Source: Hormiphora californensis (lineage: Eukaryota; Ctenophora; Tentaculata; Cydippida; Pleurobrachiidae). From it: DNA of 64,000 nt. Where the stretch lies: assembly GCA_020137815.1 (NCBI GenBank), contig CM035355.1, forward strand, positions 6,491,097 through 6,555,096, written 5' to 3'. Of the stretch, positions 8,802-21,700 are shown piece after piece; the first letter of the stretch is position 1; each line of letters starts with the position of its first letter. The notes below the pieces were generated by a model. It ran no database searches and had not been told where the DNA came from. It worked only from the letters and a program-made list of their open reading frames with translations. Made by a program: the position numbers and the translations under genes.

Positions 8802-11800
8802 ATGGCTGATCCACCAGCAAAGCGGCCCTGTCTCAACATCGATCAGTCCTCTCACAAGCTACTTCAACTTCTTAGGAAGAACGATGATTCAAGGGATTAC
8901 CCCACAATAAACTCTCTACTACGGAACATCTTGACGGAGTATTGTCAATCTTCAGATATGCTTGAGGCTCTCCATCGATCCAGATTCATGGACTCTTTCG
9001 TCACTTTACTGTCCATCAAAAACCTTCCTTCCGACCTTGCTAATACTATCCTTTCTGTTCTTACCCGCATCTCTGGTCACCGAGAGTTGCTGAAAGATGT
9101 TCTTAGGTCGAATGATTTGAACATGATCATAAGCAACTTTATGGCGGATCCAAGATGTGTTTATAGGTCCCTACGGTTCATCAATAAGCTTAAAAACAAT
9201 GGAACCACTGTGAGTCTTAAAGGAAGTGTCATCAACCAAATAGTAATGTATATTGAGCATCACCTTGTCTATACTGAAGGACCGAACCATGTTCCGGATA
9301 AGATTATCGTTCTGATATTTAATATATTCGCCACTTTGATTACTGGTTCTTGTATTGAAACTCTCAGGACGAAGTACAATGGAAACGAATCAATGATTTT
9401 GTTTAAAAGTATTGTTCGGGCCGCTAAGCTAAACAAAAGGTTCCCAAACTTGGATAAAGAACCCTTATTTCGGCTAACAGAACAGGCGATCGCTTTTATG
9501 GCCCTGGCACATCCAAATCATTCTACTCTCGTTGAGGAAATGGAAACTATCTTGCCCAGCTTGGTGAAGGAAATGTGTATCAAAGATCCAGAGAGGCTCA
9601 TTGACCTTTACACAGAGGATGGAACTCGTGTCTTGCGTAATGTGGCCGAAGAGGTGAGGAACGCAAATTTTGCAGACATTCTAAAAGTTGGCAGTTTTGC
9701 ACAATGTCAAGAGGTCTTTGAAACAATTCAACGGTTGAAAAGTATAGTAGTAACCCAAGATCTGCGCCAGGGCCTTCTTTCTTTTATGTCTGAAGCTCGA
9801 GAGCCCGTGGATGATTGGATAGATTACTCACTATTTGCTCTCTGTCTCTTCGATAAGAAGCGAGATACACCTACGGAAGTAAACCTCCTTGATGCTATCG
9901 TCGGATTTCTCAAGGGACTCCGAGATATGAATTGTGAGAGATCAGTCAAACCAGAGGTCACAAGGATAGCGGAGGACATCATGCGACGTTTCAATGAAGC
10001 ACTTTATGATGGTGAAGACGGTTTGTTAGATGAACATATCACCCTGATAATGGACCTGTTTGCCAAGTACCAAACCAAACGATTTAGCCGGTTCTTCAAG
10101 ACGTATTTCTTCCATGGATCCTGGAACAATTCCAAAAAGTCGCACGAACTTCTACAAAAATCTTTCCTTTGGCTCACCATATCCCATCCGTACCTCCGGA
10201 CTGTTCCAAACCGGGATCTTTATTGTCGCAGTTACAGAAACGGAAAACTCGATAGTTTTCACTGGGATTCATTAATCTACTTTGACATGGATCGTCTCCT
10301 GTCCATGCTTGCTGAACTTCGGCAGACTTCTCCAGAGAAATACTTAGTGGTGCTTTCCGACTTCTTCCTCGCTAAAGAGGATCAAAGTGACACATTCTGT
10401 GATAAATCGCATCGGTCTGCAGTTTCTTCTGTCTGTGAAGCGATACAGCTAAGAGAGGACGACCCACCCGAGTTACTTCTACGTCTCTTCCTCTGTCTGA
10501 TCAGATATTTTCAGGGGTTCAGCTCAAAGTTCCACCAGGCTTGGGAGTACCAGTTTGATTACATGGGGATAAAACTCTGCAATAGGGTAGACCGGGGTAA
10601 TTTGGACGGTTTTGGCATTCAATTGGTATTTCAAGAGCCATTAATTTACTTAATCAATTAGTTAGCTACTCAATTTGTGCAACTGAACCTTTATCTTGAG
10701 CCTCAGAACAAATTTGAATCGAAAACACAACTTTTAGATAGCTAATTAATCTTGTTAATGAAGGTAAGTCGGAATATTTTTGATCGCGAGACACGGGGCA
10801 ATTTGGACTAGTGGCTTCTACACCAATCACAATGCGCGCATTCAGTCACGTGACCGCGACACACCACATTGCCCCAGCTGTAAATCTGCGATGTAAATCA
10901 GACCGAGGTTGGGGCTATTTGGACAAACTTAGATTGTAGCCACAGTTTTTGAGATATCGATTTCAAACTTTTCAGTCATCTAGTAATTTAGTATCCCGTG
11001 ATATTCCTTTTTTCAAAATTAGTTAATTAAGTAGTAATTAGCCTAATTAACCAAAAAATTAAGTGTTCATCAGATCTATATCTATAGGGTGCATTTTCGA
11101 AAGCTCAGGATTAGCCTAGTCGATTAGAAAAAGATTTAATCTAATCCCAAATAGGGTTTTTGAGAAAATCGACATCAAAGATCAAAAAACCACAAATAAA
11201 GCTACGGTTTTCAAAGGAATGCTGTTTGTGTTTTCAGGTGCTTACAAGGCCAGAAATTACTATTATGGGGATCCAGTCTAATTAATCATGTTAGTGGCCG
11301 ATTCCCACTCAATGCAATTCCCTGGGGTTACTATAGCAATGGAGTTTGTTACCATAGCAACCGGCGAATTTGCATTAATGTACTATTTTCTTGCTCCAAA
11401 TTCACCCATTACATCCGTATTATTAGACTATCGATTATTTAAACATGATTGTGAGTCACAATGAGACATTAGACTACCTTCAGTTACCAGCCAGTCAGTG
11501 GCTTTGGTTATCAAATGTATGCCTATTGCTCTAAGTTAGCCTGTAATTTATCCCTTTATTCAGTTATATCAGCTGCATATAATGGATGATTATCATGATA
11601 AAACACTACTTTTGGTCATCAAAGCACCAGTCCTAGATATTCTGGAGCACCCTATGAAGTTGGTTCGTCGAATGCCACACCATGGATTGACTTGTTACCT
11701 TGGCATCCAGAGAATTGGTTGTAAAATGCGCCTTTTTTTCTATTTTTTTGGTCTATTTACTCAGTTTTAGCCATCTATATTGATTGAATAGGATAATTAT

Positions 11801-13124
11801 GAAAGCAGGTTGTCTATGGTTACCATAGAAACGAGTATAATGGCGCCATGAGGCCAATTTGTTTTAACCAATTTGCCCCATGGGGCAATTTGGTCTAGTC
11901 CAAATTGCCCCATGGGGCAATCTGGATTATGACCGAATTGCCCCCGATTTTTTCGTCCGAATTGCCCCAAATTGTCCGAATTGCCCCTCTTCATTAAAAT
12001 GCCAATTAGCTAATTAAATCGAAAGCTAATGTCATTTTGATGATGAAACTGAATAGAAAAGTATCATATTGTGAAATTCTGACCCTTAATTTAAATAATT
12101 ATCATAATTAAGTTTACCGAAATAAAGTTTAACTTTAAAGTCGTCATATTTCGTTATTTCACACTAAACACCACAATTTAAAAGTCCCATATAAATCACT
12201 AGTCCACATTGCCCCGTCCTGTGACCACATTGCCCCACCGTCCAAATTACCCCGGTCTACCCTACTGAAAGTGCGGACATAAGGGTGTGTGAGGTGATCA
12301 AACCAAGATCATCGAAGCATTGTAAGGTAACGTGGCATTGGCAACCATCTACAGGGTTCACCAAATGCCAAGATAGGACCGTGAAAATCCTAGGAGAGGA
12401 GGGAGCACCATGGGTGGAAGTGACTGAATGAGATCTGTCCTCTGTCGTTTTGAACAACATGCTGGTATCTAGTTTCGAGGAGAGTCGTACCCTGACCATT
12501 ACCGTTCCTTCAGCCCCTCAGCGCATTCTTGAGGCCCTGAAATTGGTCCTGACCCAAAACGGGAAGGGTGTGGGCGAGCATGCCTCGCTACAGGATGTTT
12601 GGGAGTGGCTGTTACCATGGGCAACGATGTACCAAGTCGACGGGGTCTTCAATTATCTGGTTTATGTGATGAGAGAGAAACTACCGGCCCGACAGCGTCG
12701 TCTGCCATGTAACACCATGATGTCAGATGAATGGATGGTTGAGTTCGCAGTTCGCAGCAAACACCCTGCCTGGTTGATGCTTGTCTCTCAGAAGTTTCTA
12801 GTGGTAGATAACACTATGGTCAATCTGCAGCCAGAGGATCTGATTTTCTCGATAACCGAACTGGTCAACGCAGCTAATACGAGAGATAACTATCTTGTTA
12901 ACATCATCAGTTATTACTGTAGCCCGCATCGTTCATTAGCGGAGAAGGATCATGGAAGTTTGCCCGATCCGAGTGATGACTGGATAAATCAAGATGATGT
13001 CGTTTGTGATGATGGCGGTCAGGGCGGTGAAGGCGAAGATGGTGGAAGTGGTAGTGAGAGGGAAGAAAGTGATAGTGATCATAGTCTAGAGTTCGATTAC
13101 GAGAGTTCAATTACGAGAATTTAA
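8802..13124 (+). pseudogene. ARM-like/BTB-domain gene, family copy C, split by a transposon
   Basis: This copy holds the fullest N terminus: 8802 to 10582 codes for about 594 residues of helical repeats before the reading frame runs into the transposon at 10585. Coding homology resumes at 12265 and continues to the stop at 13124, with an acidic Gly/Ser/Glu tail. Comparison with copies A and B shows that taking out the transposon and one TA would rejoin the frame. The second half also carries a nonsense change: a CGA in copies A and B is TGA at about 12428-12430, consistent with CpG decay. The gene is therefore probably inactive, though a truncated product of about 619 residues could still be made from the 5' half. 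Confidence 0.8.
10585..12262. mobile_element. 1,678-bp TA-flanked non-autonomous DNA transposon
   Basis: The terminal inverted repeats match over at least 25 bp, starting GGGTAGACCGGGGTAATTTG at the left and mirrored at the right. TA is duplicated at 10583-10584 and 12263-12264; the empty site CAATACTG is preserved in copies A and B, which proves the insertion. The interior has repeated GGGGCAATTTGG-type motifs but no transposase frame. The TA target fits Tc1/mariner-type elements; the family is not certain. Confidence 0.9.
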
Positions 13125-13597
13125 TAGTCCTTGTAAGAGTGACATGGGTCTAATTTTAAAGCAAAGCCTTTTTAAACAATTGTTTCACAAGAGTGTTTTA
13201 TTAAATTATTATTTTAACATGTATCACGTGTGTTTTATACCTACAACACAAAGTATCTTATAAAATTAATTTATTATTTTTAATCCGAAATGACAATTGC
13301 TTAACGCAGGCAAGTTTTTTACAATTTATTACCACAGTTTATAAAATCTAACTATGTATTTTATTATTTTAATTCAAGTTTATAAAATTCTGCTGTGTTT
13401 TATTACAATGTGTTAGCTAAGACTTCGAATCCCCCAACTTGGCCTACGCTGCAGTGAGCAGTCCCCAACTCTGCTGTCAAAACGTGTGCACTGCAGCACA
13501 TGCCAACTCCCCAACTACAAACCTTGATCTTTGTTTCCATATCATCATTTTAGCTAAGACTTCGAAACCCCAACTCCCCAACTACACTACATCCTTT
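13125..13597. other. 3' flank of copy C and simple repeats
   Basis: The first about 300 bp are the family 3' flank. After that come imperfect repeats of TTAGCTAAGACTTCGAA and CCCCAACT. No gene seen. Confidence 0.4.
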
Positions 13598-15640
13598 GGC
13601 AGGTGCACAGTTGCTCGACAGTCTATTTCTGGCTGCTATTTCTGGCTGCTATTTCTGGCTGCTAGACCTATTTCTGGCTGCTAGACCTATTTCTGGCTGC
13701 AAGCACCCAGAAATAGGTCTAGCAGCCAGAAATAGATTTTAGCAGCCAGAAATAGGGTTTCTCTCACGTGATCTCTTTATCTCTGTATGGGTGAATCGGT
13801 GAAGTAATTCGGTATCTGCAACTAATTGGGTATGGGATACGGGAGACGAATCGGTGAAATGATTCGGTATCTGCAACTAATTTGGTATGGGATACGGGAG
13901 ACGAATCGGTGAAATGATTCGGTACAGTCGGACCCCGATTTAGGGACCCCCGATTTAGGGACACCCCGATTTAGGGACAGGATTTTTTTCCCCCAAAAAT
14001 TTTTTTTGGGAAATTTTTTGTGAAATTTTTCAAAAAGATTCCAGCCATGTCCGAATCGTGTTTCGAATCGGTGCATCTTATCGCATGTCCTTCTGCTAAT
14101 TAGACGGTTCGGAACGAACCGACACGTGATCCCCATGGTGCCCATTGAATCACAAGTTCACCAAGGTCCAAGCGTCAAAATTTCGATTCGATGGGGATCA
14201 CGTTTCGATTCGTTCCGTCTAATTAGCAGCAGGACATGCGATAAGATGCACCGATTCGAAACACGATTGGGACGTGGCTGGTATACCTTTAAAAATTTTT
14301 ATAACTTTTTTTGCAAAATTTTACAGTACGATTGTCAATGCTTTGATCGGTGCTCCCCATAAATTTTGAGAGAAAAAGTTATTTTGAAATTTTTATACTT
14401 CCTCACCCGCTTAGGGTGCCCCGATTCGGTATGGTATCACGTATCGGTTCGTTTTGAACCCGCTAATTAGACAGGATATCCAGTAAGTTGCACCGATTCG
14501 AAATACAGACCGGACGGGCTGGTATAACTTAGAAAATTTTCCACTTTTTTTTGAAAAATAATTATTTTATATTTTTCTTTTTCTAATCAGAAATGATCAT
14601 GTCATCAATACACGAATATTGCATATAACAGTTAGAGGTGTCTTTAGTCTTAATAATATAGCATTTTGGGCAATAAAATAGGTTTTTTGGGTCAAATATG
14701 GCTCACCCCGATTTAGTGGACACCCCGATTTAGTGGACAAGACCCTTTCCCCCGAGGGTGTCCCTAAATCGGGGTCCGACTGTATCTGCAACTAATTGGG
14801 TATGGGATACGGGACCTGCCAAATTAGTTGCAGATCGAGTATGGTGTAGTCCTCAGTCGGGCGCTACTGCTGGACGTGTTGGCGAGGAAGATGGTGGTCG
14901 CATAGGAACTGGTCCACTATGGTCCTCTCGATGTGCGTATTCGGATCCAGGTTTACGGTCCTCGATACCTCCCGGCAGGCACACAGGTTGGAACATACAG
15001 AGGGAGCAAGTGTCGAGCCTCCTCCTCGATGTTGTCCCCGACCAAGGAGTGTTCGTGGTTTTGTCGTTTCGTGGGAGAGAAGGTATAGGAGCTGTCCGGT
15101 GGCGGCTTCGTAACAGAGGCATAATTGATTGCGATGCATTGACGTCAAAAATTTGGCCTTTTATAATGGATTGTCATAATGGGTCCCATCCACCTTGTTT
15201 GTGACACGAGGCATGAAAAGTTACACGATAAGAGATCTGTTTATCAGTTATCCTATCCCGAAATGTTACACAGCGTGATATGAGATCAGTTTATCGGTGA
15301 TTTGACGCAATGGGTGTGATAACACATATTCGATGTCTTGAATTTCAAGTTTGGAGCTAGAGGACCGGTAAAACAAAAGAGGTTCCTCTCGTATCCGGTA
15401 TCCCATACCCAATTAGTTGCAGATACCGAATCATTTCACCGATTCGTCTCCCGTATCCCATACCCAATTAGTTGCAGATACCGAATCACTTCACCGATTC
15501 GTCTCTCGTATCCCATACAGAGATAGAGAGATCACGTGAGAGAAACCCTATTTCTGGCTGCTAAATCTAGGTCTAGCAAATAGGTCTAGCAGCCAGAAAT
15601 AGCAGCCAGAAATAGAATGTCGAGCAACTTTGCACCTGCC
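13598..15640. mobile_element. About 2.04-kb foldback transposon with subterminal repeats
   Basis: The ends read GGCAGGTGCA(C/A)AGTTGCTCGACA in inverted orientation, followed by tandem ATTTCTGGCTGCT units and by long inverted arms (about 13,600-13,920 and 15,370-15,640) containing GTATCTGCAACTAATTGGG. The flanks carry CATCCTTT(G) at 13590-13597/8 and 15641-15648/9, an 8-9 bp duplication of hAT or MULE type. The middle holds a nested element and about 500 bp of non-repetitive DNA (14,830-15,330) with short frames on both strands that I do not recognise. Confidence 0.8.
13925..14782. mobile_element. 858-bp pogo/Tc1-mariner-like MITE nested in the foldback element
   Basis: It has perfect inverted ends CAGTCGGACCCCGATTTAGG with TA at 13923-13924 and 14783-14784. 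The empty site CGGTATCTGC occurs in the neighbouring repeats of the host element. Inside, arms of about 90 bp (14,040-14,135 and 14,190-14,281) form a second palindrome, and a diverged third copy lies at 14,424-14,522. No transposase frame. Confidence 0.85.
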
Positions 15641-15724
15641 CATCCTTTGACCTAATGATACCTTTGTTTCTTGTTGTTTCCATATATCCATATCATCTCT
15701 ATTATATTTGTAGCCAGGTCCAGT

Positions 15725-18700
15725 ATGTCAGGTGGTGAAGCCCCACCTCCATGGACTGTAGATGATATTGAGGGCGATGCCCTTTCCTGGTCCCTCTCCT
15801 CTGACTCTAACATGTTACAACTACTACAGGTCTGTTTCGAGTGCAGGACACACTCCCTATATATGGGCTTGTCCCATTATTTGGAATATCTCACAGTTCG
15901 CACAAGAACTTATTGTTTTCCACAGCTTCTTCAGATTTACCATCACCGATTTTTCCCCAGGTATTTTCCGAGGATATGTCGAGCAAGTTAAACAAGACAT
16001 CATCTGCATTGGAGGAACTCATCACCTTTACTAATGTAAGAAAGCGTTCATAACTCACGGAAAAATACCCTTTTTTTTGGAAAAAGAGTCTAATTTTGCC
16101 TTTCAAGTTATGTTGACTGGATCTCCACACATAATATTATTCACATCCCCCCGTTATCAGTTTCATATATTTTGTAACATGTCCTTTCTAACGTTGTTGC
16201 AGAAGGTAACCTCGGAAGTTAGTAACACCTTCAACCAATTCAACATGTTGTCCAACACACAGTTCATTGAATCGGTGAGTACCTACCTGCGCCACCACGG
16301 GAGGTGTTATCCCTTTCGCAACCTTCAACTAATTCAACTTATTCTTGCTTCGAAACCATAATCAATCACCCACCCAGCGTGTGTTTGAAGATGACGAGAC
16401 GGAGGGGACAGTAGAACTGCCCCCAGTAACAGATCAGGAAACTCCTGAACTGGTGGGAGCGAGGATTAAAACTAGCGTGGAGTATGGTCTAACCGTGTTG
16501 GATGCGGCTTATAATATAGAGTACCTACCAGGTTAGTCAAGTCTTCTTGGTCCTGGGCAAGTGAAAATGAATAACATCATGTTTTAGAACGTACCGGGTT
16601 CGATGTTAGATTTAAACTTTGTCGATTTGTCTTGTTTCTTTAGCTAACCTTAATGGCGCCTGTTAGGCTTCTCTAGTCGCCATTCTCCACTCGAGTTTTA
16701 ACATTGATGATCTTAATTCAATGTTAAAAATCTCCAGGATCAGGAAGAATCCCCAATGGGAGTTGCCCACCCTTCTGAATTATAGGACACTCCTACACGA
16801 TATGCCCGGATATACCCCTATTGTCTGGGTAGGTGTGTCCCATGACTCCTACCCTCCCATATGACACCCTCCCACACCCACCCTCCCCCGCTACTTCATA
16901 AAATGCCCCTCCCCCGCCGTTAGACTTCTATTGTAAGTCTACTGCTAGGTAATCCACCCACTAACTTATTTCATAAGCACTCTCCTAGGAGATTCCAAAT
17001 GAAATAACGAAACCTAATTCGATTATCAGAGCAGCTCCTCTGATAATCGAATTAGGTTTCATTATTCCATTTGGAACGGACTAACGACATTGAATACTTT
17101 GATTTAGAAGGGATTCCTGGTAAAGTGCTCGACAGAATCAGGATTCTGGAGCTGGTCACAATGAATACTAAATATATATCAGCAGCCTTGCACTGCATCC
17201 GCCTTCTGTACCAGCCCCCTTCCATATGCTATATATCTGGGTTACGGTTACAATATTCATTCACGAGTGTCGACCATATCGCAGTGTCGCGACAGTCTTT
17301 ATGGTTCTCCAACCCGAATTGAAACCCGAAGAAGAAGGTTCCAATCTTTCTGTCTCTACCACAACGATCCTTTCTTGCAGATATAGATGAAGAGGTGAAG
17401 TTTGAGTTAAATGATCCATACAGTTCCAGGAAGCTGCCGTATTTCATTGGAAGTAGTGAGTACTGTGCTGAGGATAATGTCGGCCTTTACTCTCCTGATG
17501 GTACGTGGTTTTTGGTACAAAATTATTGGTTACAAATTATCAAATACGTGCTATTGCTAAGTCGTTACTTTATTCCTACACATTTTCACCGTCAATGCCT
17601 TGGTTTCAAGGTAAATGCTTCATCCAAACGGCATCTCAACATCAGAAATCAGAATCTGTCATGATAAATTCCCCCCTCTGTTAGCTCACACCCTCTCTAT
17701 AATCCCCCCTATAGATATCAGTCCACAAGATGCACTAAGTAGTGATGAAAGTGAAGATGAGGAAGATGATGATGATAGTGATGATTATGATGGAGGAAGG
17801 ACTGTTTCTGATCCCACCTCTCCTGATCCTCTTCTCATTCCCGAGTCTGGGGGAGGAAGACAACAAAGAACACCAACTGTCGTGGCGCCTACTAAATTCG
17901 GTATAGTTTTGACACACATTATTTCTGAATGGGTTGAAACTTGATGTGAAGTTTAGTCAGCTGTTGATTGGTTGGTAAAGTCAAATACTGTGATGAATTT
18001 CAGATTCGATATTTTCATCTTCGGAGGATGAAGATGATGATGAACCAGCAGGACCCAAACCGCCAGGTAATATTTGATTAGGGCCTAATATCATATATCG
18101 CCAGGTAATTGTCACGTTAAAATATTATTAGACATACCTACTGCACTGCTGTGTCGGAATTGTGGGTCGGGCTCATAATTGTCCAAGGAAGAATCGTTCC
18201 AAATCTCAGATTTCCACCATTATTGAGGATAATTGTGTCATATAAATCTCGTTTATTTGTCTAGACGACTTTCTTGTGGCACATCAAATTAGATCACACA
18301 GTATGTCCTAAACACCCCGTTTCTTATTTCACTCCCCCTCCCTCCTACTAACTCCCACCATTCATCTGCAGAAAGGGATGATTCAGGAGAGGAAGATAAT
18401 GTTACACAGGAAGGGGAAGACAAACCAGGTACATATACTGTGGCCTGGACAGATCTCTTTGTGATATTGGATATTTAACCCGGAACTGGGTTCTATAAGG
18501 CACCTTACATGAGTTTGTCAACCAAGATGGTATTTTGAATTGTGTATCTAGACACTCCTTACACCTCCTATCACCTAGCTGGTGGTGGTGGTCTGGCTGC
18601 CCTGATTGGTGCAGCTGCAGCACAGCGCAACAGGAGAGTTGGTGTTTTTGAGGACAGTGATAGTGATGATGATGTCACGGCTACAAATGATGACGTCATA

Positions 18701-21700
18701 CCCCCTGCACGTGACGTCATGCCTCCTGCACGTGGTAGTAATCAGGATTCAGTCGGTCAGAAACAGGCTGCTCCACCAGGGAAAACATCTACCCCGAATA
18801 ATGGTGAGAGACCAAGTGAGACGATCTATACCTTTACAGTTTTAAATCAATGTGCTGTTTCCTGATTGATAACAATTTATCTAACCACCATTTTACTTTC
18901 TAACCCCCCCCCCTGCAGTTGTAAAACCCCCGGTACCCCGTGGGGGTTTGTTTGATTCGTCCTCTGAAAGTGATGAAGAAGAGGTGCAACCAGCTCCTAG
19001 AAAACCTACAGGTACAATGTGTGGGGGCTATAACAGTGGACTACGTTGCGACAGCAACCAATAAAACAATATTTAGTCTAGGATCACCAATACTGGATAT
19101 GTATGTTCCAGCTGATGTAACACTGATACCTTCTCTCAGGGGGTGTTTCAATGTTTGGGCCAGGCGGGTTCGCTCCCAAGGTCATTAATGATAAGGATGC
19201 TGGCCGTGATGATGTCATCGTCTCCTCTGATGGGGGATCAGCTGTAAGAGATTCCAACAAACCTACCAAGGTAAATTACATCATTATTAGTTCTTGTTAC
19301 ATCATTAATATCTGGAGATGGGATGTCTACACCTTTCTAACAAGCAATTAAATTGGGGCACGAAATGATGAAAATTAATTTCAGCTATTGATTCCAAATA
19401 GTAACCGCCCTTTCTCCCTACTGCAGGTGACTCAACAATCCGCCAAAATGAAGAGTCTCTTTGACACAGATGATGATGATTCTGAACCGGAGGAACCAAG
19501 GAAGAGTGTTACACTTCCCAAGAAGTCTACCACAGCCCCGACAGGCCCCAAGAAGACTACCTCTGCTGCATCATCCGTTCTAGCTGCAGCAGCAAAGTCA
19601 GGTGGATTGTTCGGGTCTTCGTCAGAGAGCGACGAAGAGATAACAACCCCTAAACCAGCTACTAGACCATCATCTAGAGTGGCTCTCCCTGGCATGACCG
19701 GAGATCAGGGGACTAAGAAAACACCGGTTGCTAAGACGGTTACCAAGGCGACGGTTGCTAAGAAGAAAGATGACCTGTTCGGATCATCGTCTGATGATGA
19801 CGATGGTGGTTTGTTTGGTGGTCCAACAACCAAAGTAGCGCTTCCTGGACTTACTGATGTGAAACCGAGAGAGGAGATTAAAAAGGAGGTTAAAAAGGAG
19901 ACGAAGAAGAACAAAGATAGCTTGTTTTCTAGTGATGATGAATCAATCGCTTCCCCTCCCAAGAAAAATATAGAAGCTCCTAAACCTGTAGTAGCAAGCT
20001 CGAATCCCCCAGCTCCGGCCAAGAAAGTTGTTTCAGATCTGTTTGGATCGGATAGTGATGAAGGAGATGACTTTTCCTCAATGTTTGCTAAACCCGTTGC
20101 CAAGGTAACCAAAGAACAAAAAAACACCGGTGGTGTTAAGAAGAAGGGACTGTTTGATTCGGACAGTGAAGAAGAAAAAGAGGAAGAAGAGGTGAAGCCC
20201 AAAACTGCTGCACTACCCCACAAGAAGGAACCACTGTTTGGTGATGATATAGTACAGCCTGATGGACAGCAAGAGAAGAATGTGAAACAGACAGATCCCC
20301 TGTTTGATTCTGATGATGATGGTGATAAGGTTGTGGCACCACCTCCCAAGAAATCCACTACCAAAGTGGTGAAAGTTAAGGATTCTCTCTTTGATTCAAG
20401 TAGTGAGAGTGAGTTGGCTCCTTCACCAGTCAAGAAACAGCCAACAGCTGCAGTAGACCCACTTAGTTCAGATCAGGAGAGGTTCCAACCACCAGCCATG
20501 ACCCCTGATCCAGTTCAGAAGAAGTCACGTGATCAGAAGAAGTCACGTGACATTCTCTTTGATGAGAGTGAGGAAGAGGAAATAAAAGAGGTGGTGGTGG
20601 TTAAAAAGTCACGTGACACCTTGTTTGACAGTGATGATGAAGATGATGTTCCAGTTGTTGTTGAAGAGAGCAAGTCAGACTACCTGCAGAACACATCTGG
20701 AGATGTTCCTGATATTCCCTCTGTTCACCCAACACCTGATCTGGATTCTTCGAAAGTGGACGATGTTCAATCATTAGGGGTGGAGGAAGTGGATAGCTCT
20801 AAATCATCAGGGGTGAATTGAGGTGGTAAATTCTAATTCGGTAAAGGCAACAGGAGCGGTGAAAGATTCATTATTTGCTTCGTCAGATGAGGAAGAAGTA
20901 AAGCCTGTAAAGAAGTCTAGAGACGTGCTGTTTGACTCAGAGGAAGAGGAAACGGCAGCAGTATCTGAACCATCTCTACCGAGCAAGAAATCTAGAGATG
21001 GTTTATTTGAGGAAGAGAAAGAGGAAACGGTAGCAGTATCTCAACCGACCAAGAAATCGAGAGACGCTTTGTTTGATGATGAAGAGATTAAACCTGTTAA
21101 GAAATCGAGAGATGCTTTATTTGATGGCTCCTAGCGATGAGGGTGAGAGCTCACCGACCAAACCACCTCTGATAGAGTCTCGTGATGTCCTATTTGATGA
21201 TGAAGAGCCTTCTCCCAAGATAGAACCAGTCCGCAAATCTAGAGACGCCTTGTTTGATGACTCAGAAGATGAACTAGCCGGATAAATCCTGTCAAGAAAG
21301 ACACCCTTTCTGGTGAAGGCAGTAGAGATGAGCTATTCGATGATGATGTCAAACCTTCGAGACTTCCTGAACCCTCTCAGGACAGTCTTATTGATAAAGA
21401 TTTACCGACTCAATCCGTCACTAAATCGAGTGATGCTTTGTTCCAGGAGTCTGGTAATAAAATCAAGGCGAAAGATCCTTTGTTCGATCCGGACGAAGAT
21501 TTCGATTTGTTCTCCGATCCTCCCAAGCAGCTAGGAAGCAAAAAGGTGACCAGAAAGAGGGCCCAAAAAGGGCCCTTCCTACAGATCCTCCTGCTGTTAA
21601 GAAGGGACTTTTCGATAGTGATAGTGAAGAATCGCCAACTAAACCCTCACCGCCAAAGACACAAAATAAAAAAGTAGAGTCTCTTTTTGACTCAGAGGTG

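Noticed and set aside
14853-15148. Overlapping 89- and 94-codon minus-strand frames and a plus-strand 148-codon frame
   Set aside because: Three overlapping frames of similar length, no recognisable domain and no splice structure; kept only as unexplained centre of the foldback element.
17071-17322. 83-codon frame in a WASHC2 intron
   Set aside because: It starts within the hairpin repeat and the flanking WASHC2 exons join in phase without it.
20814-20850. A 34-nt mini-intron as explanation of the first WASHC2 frameshift
   Set aside because: GT...AG and phase would fit, but a single extra T explains the shift more simply and the other three shifts have no intron-like solution.
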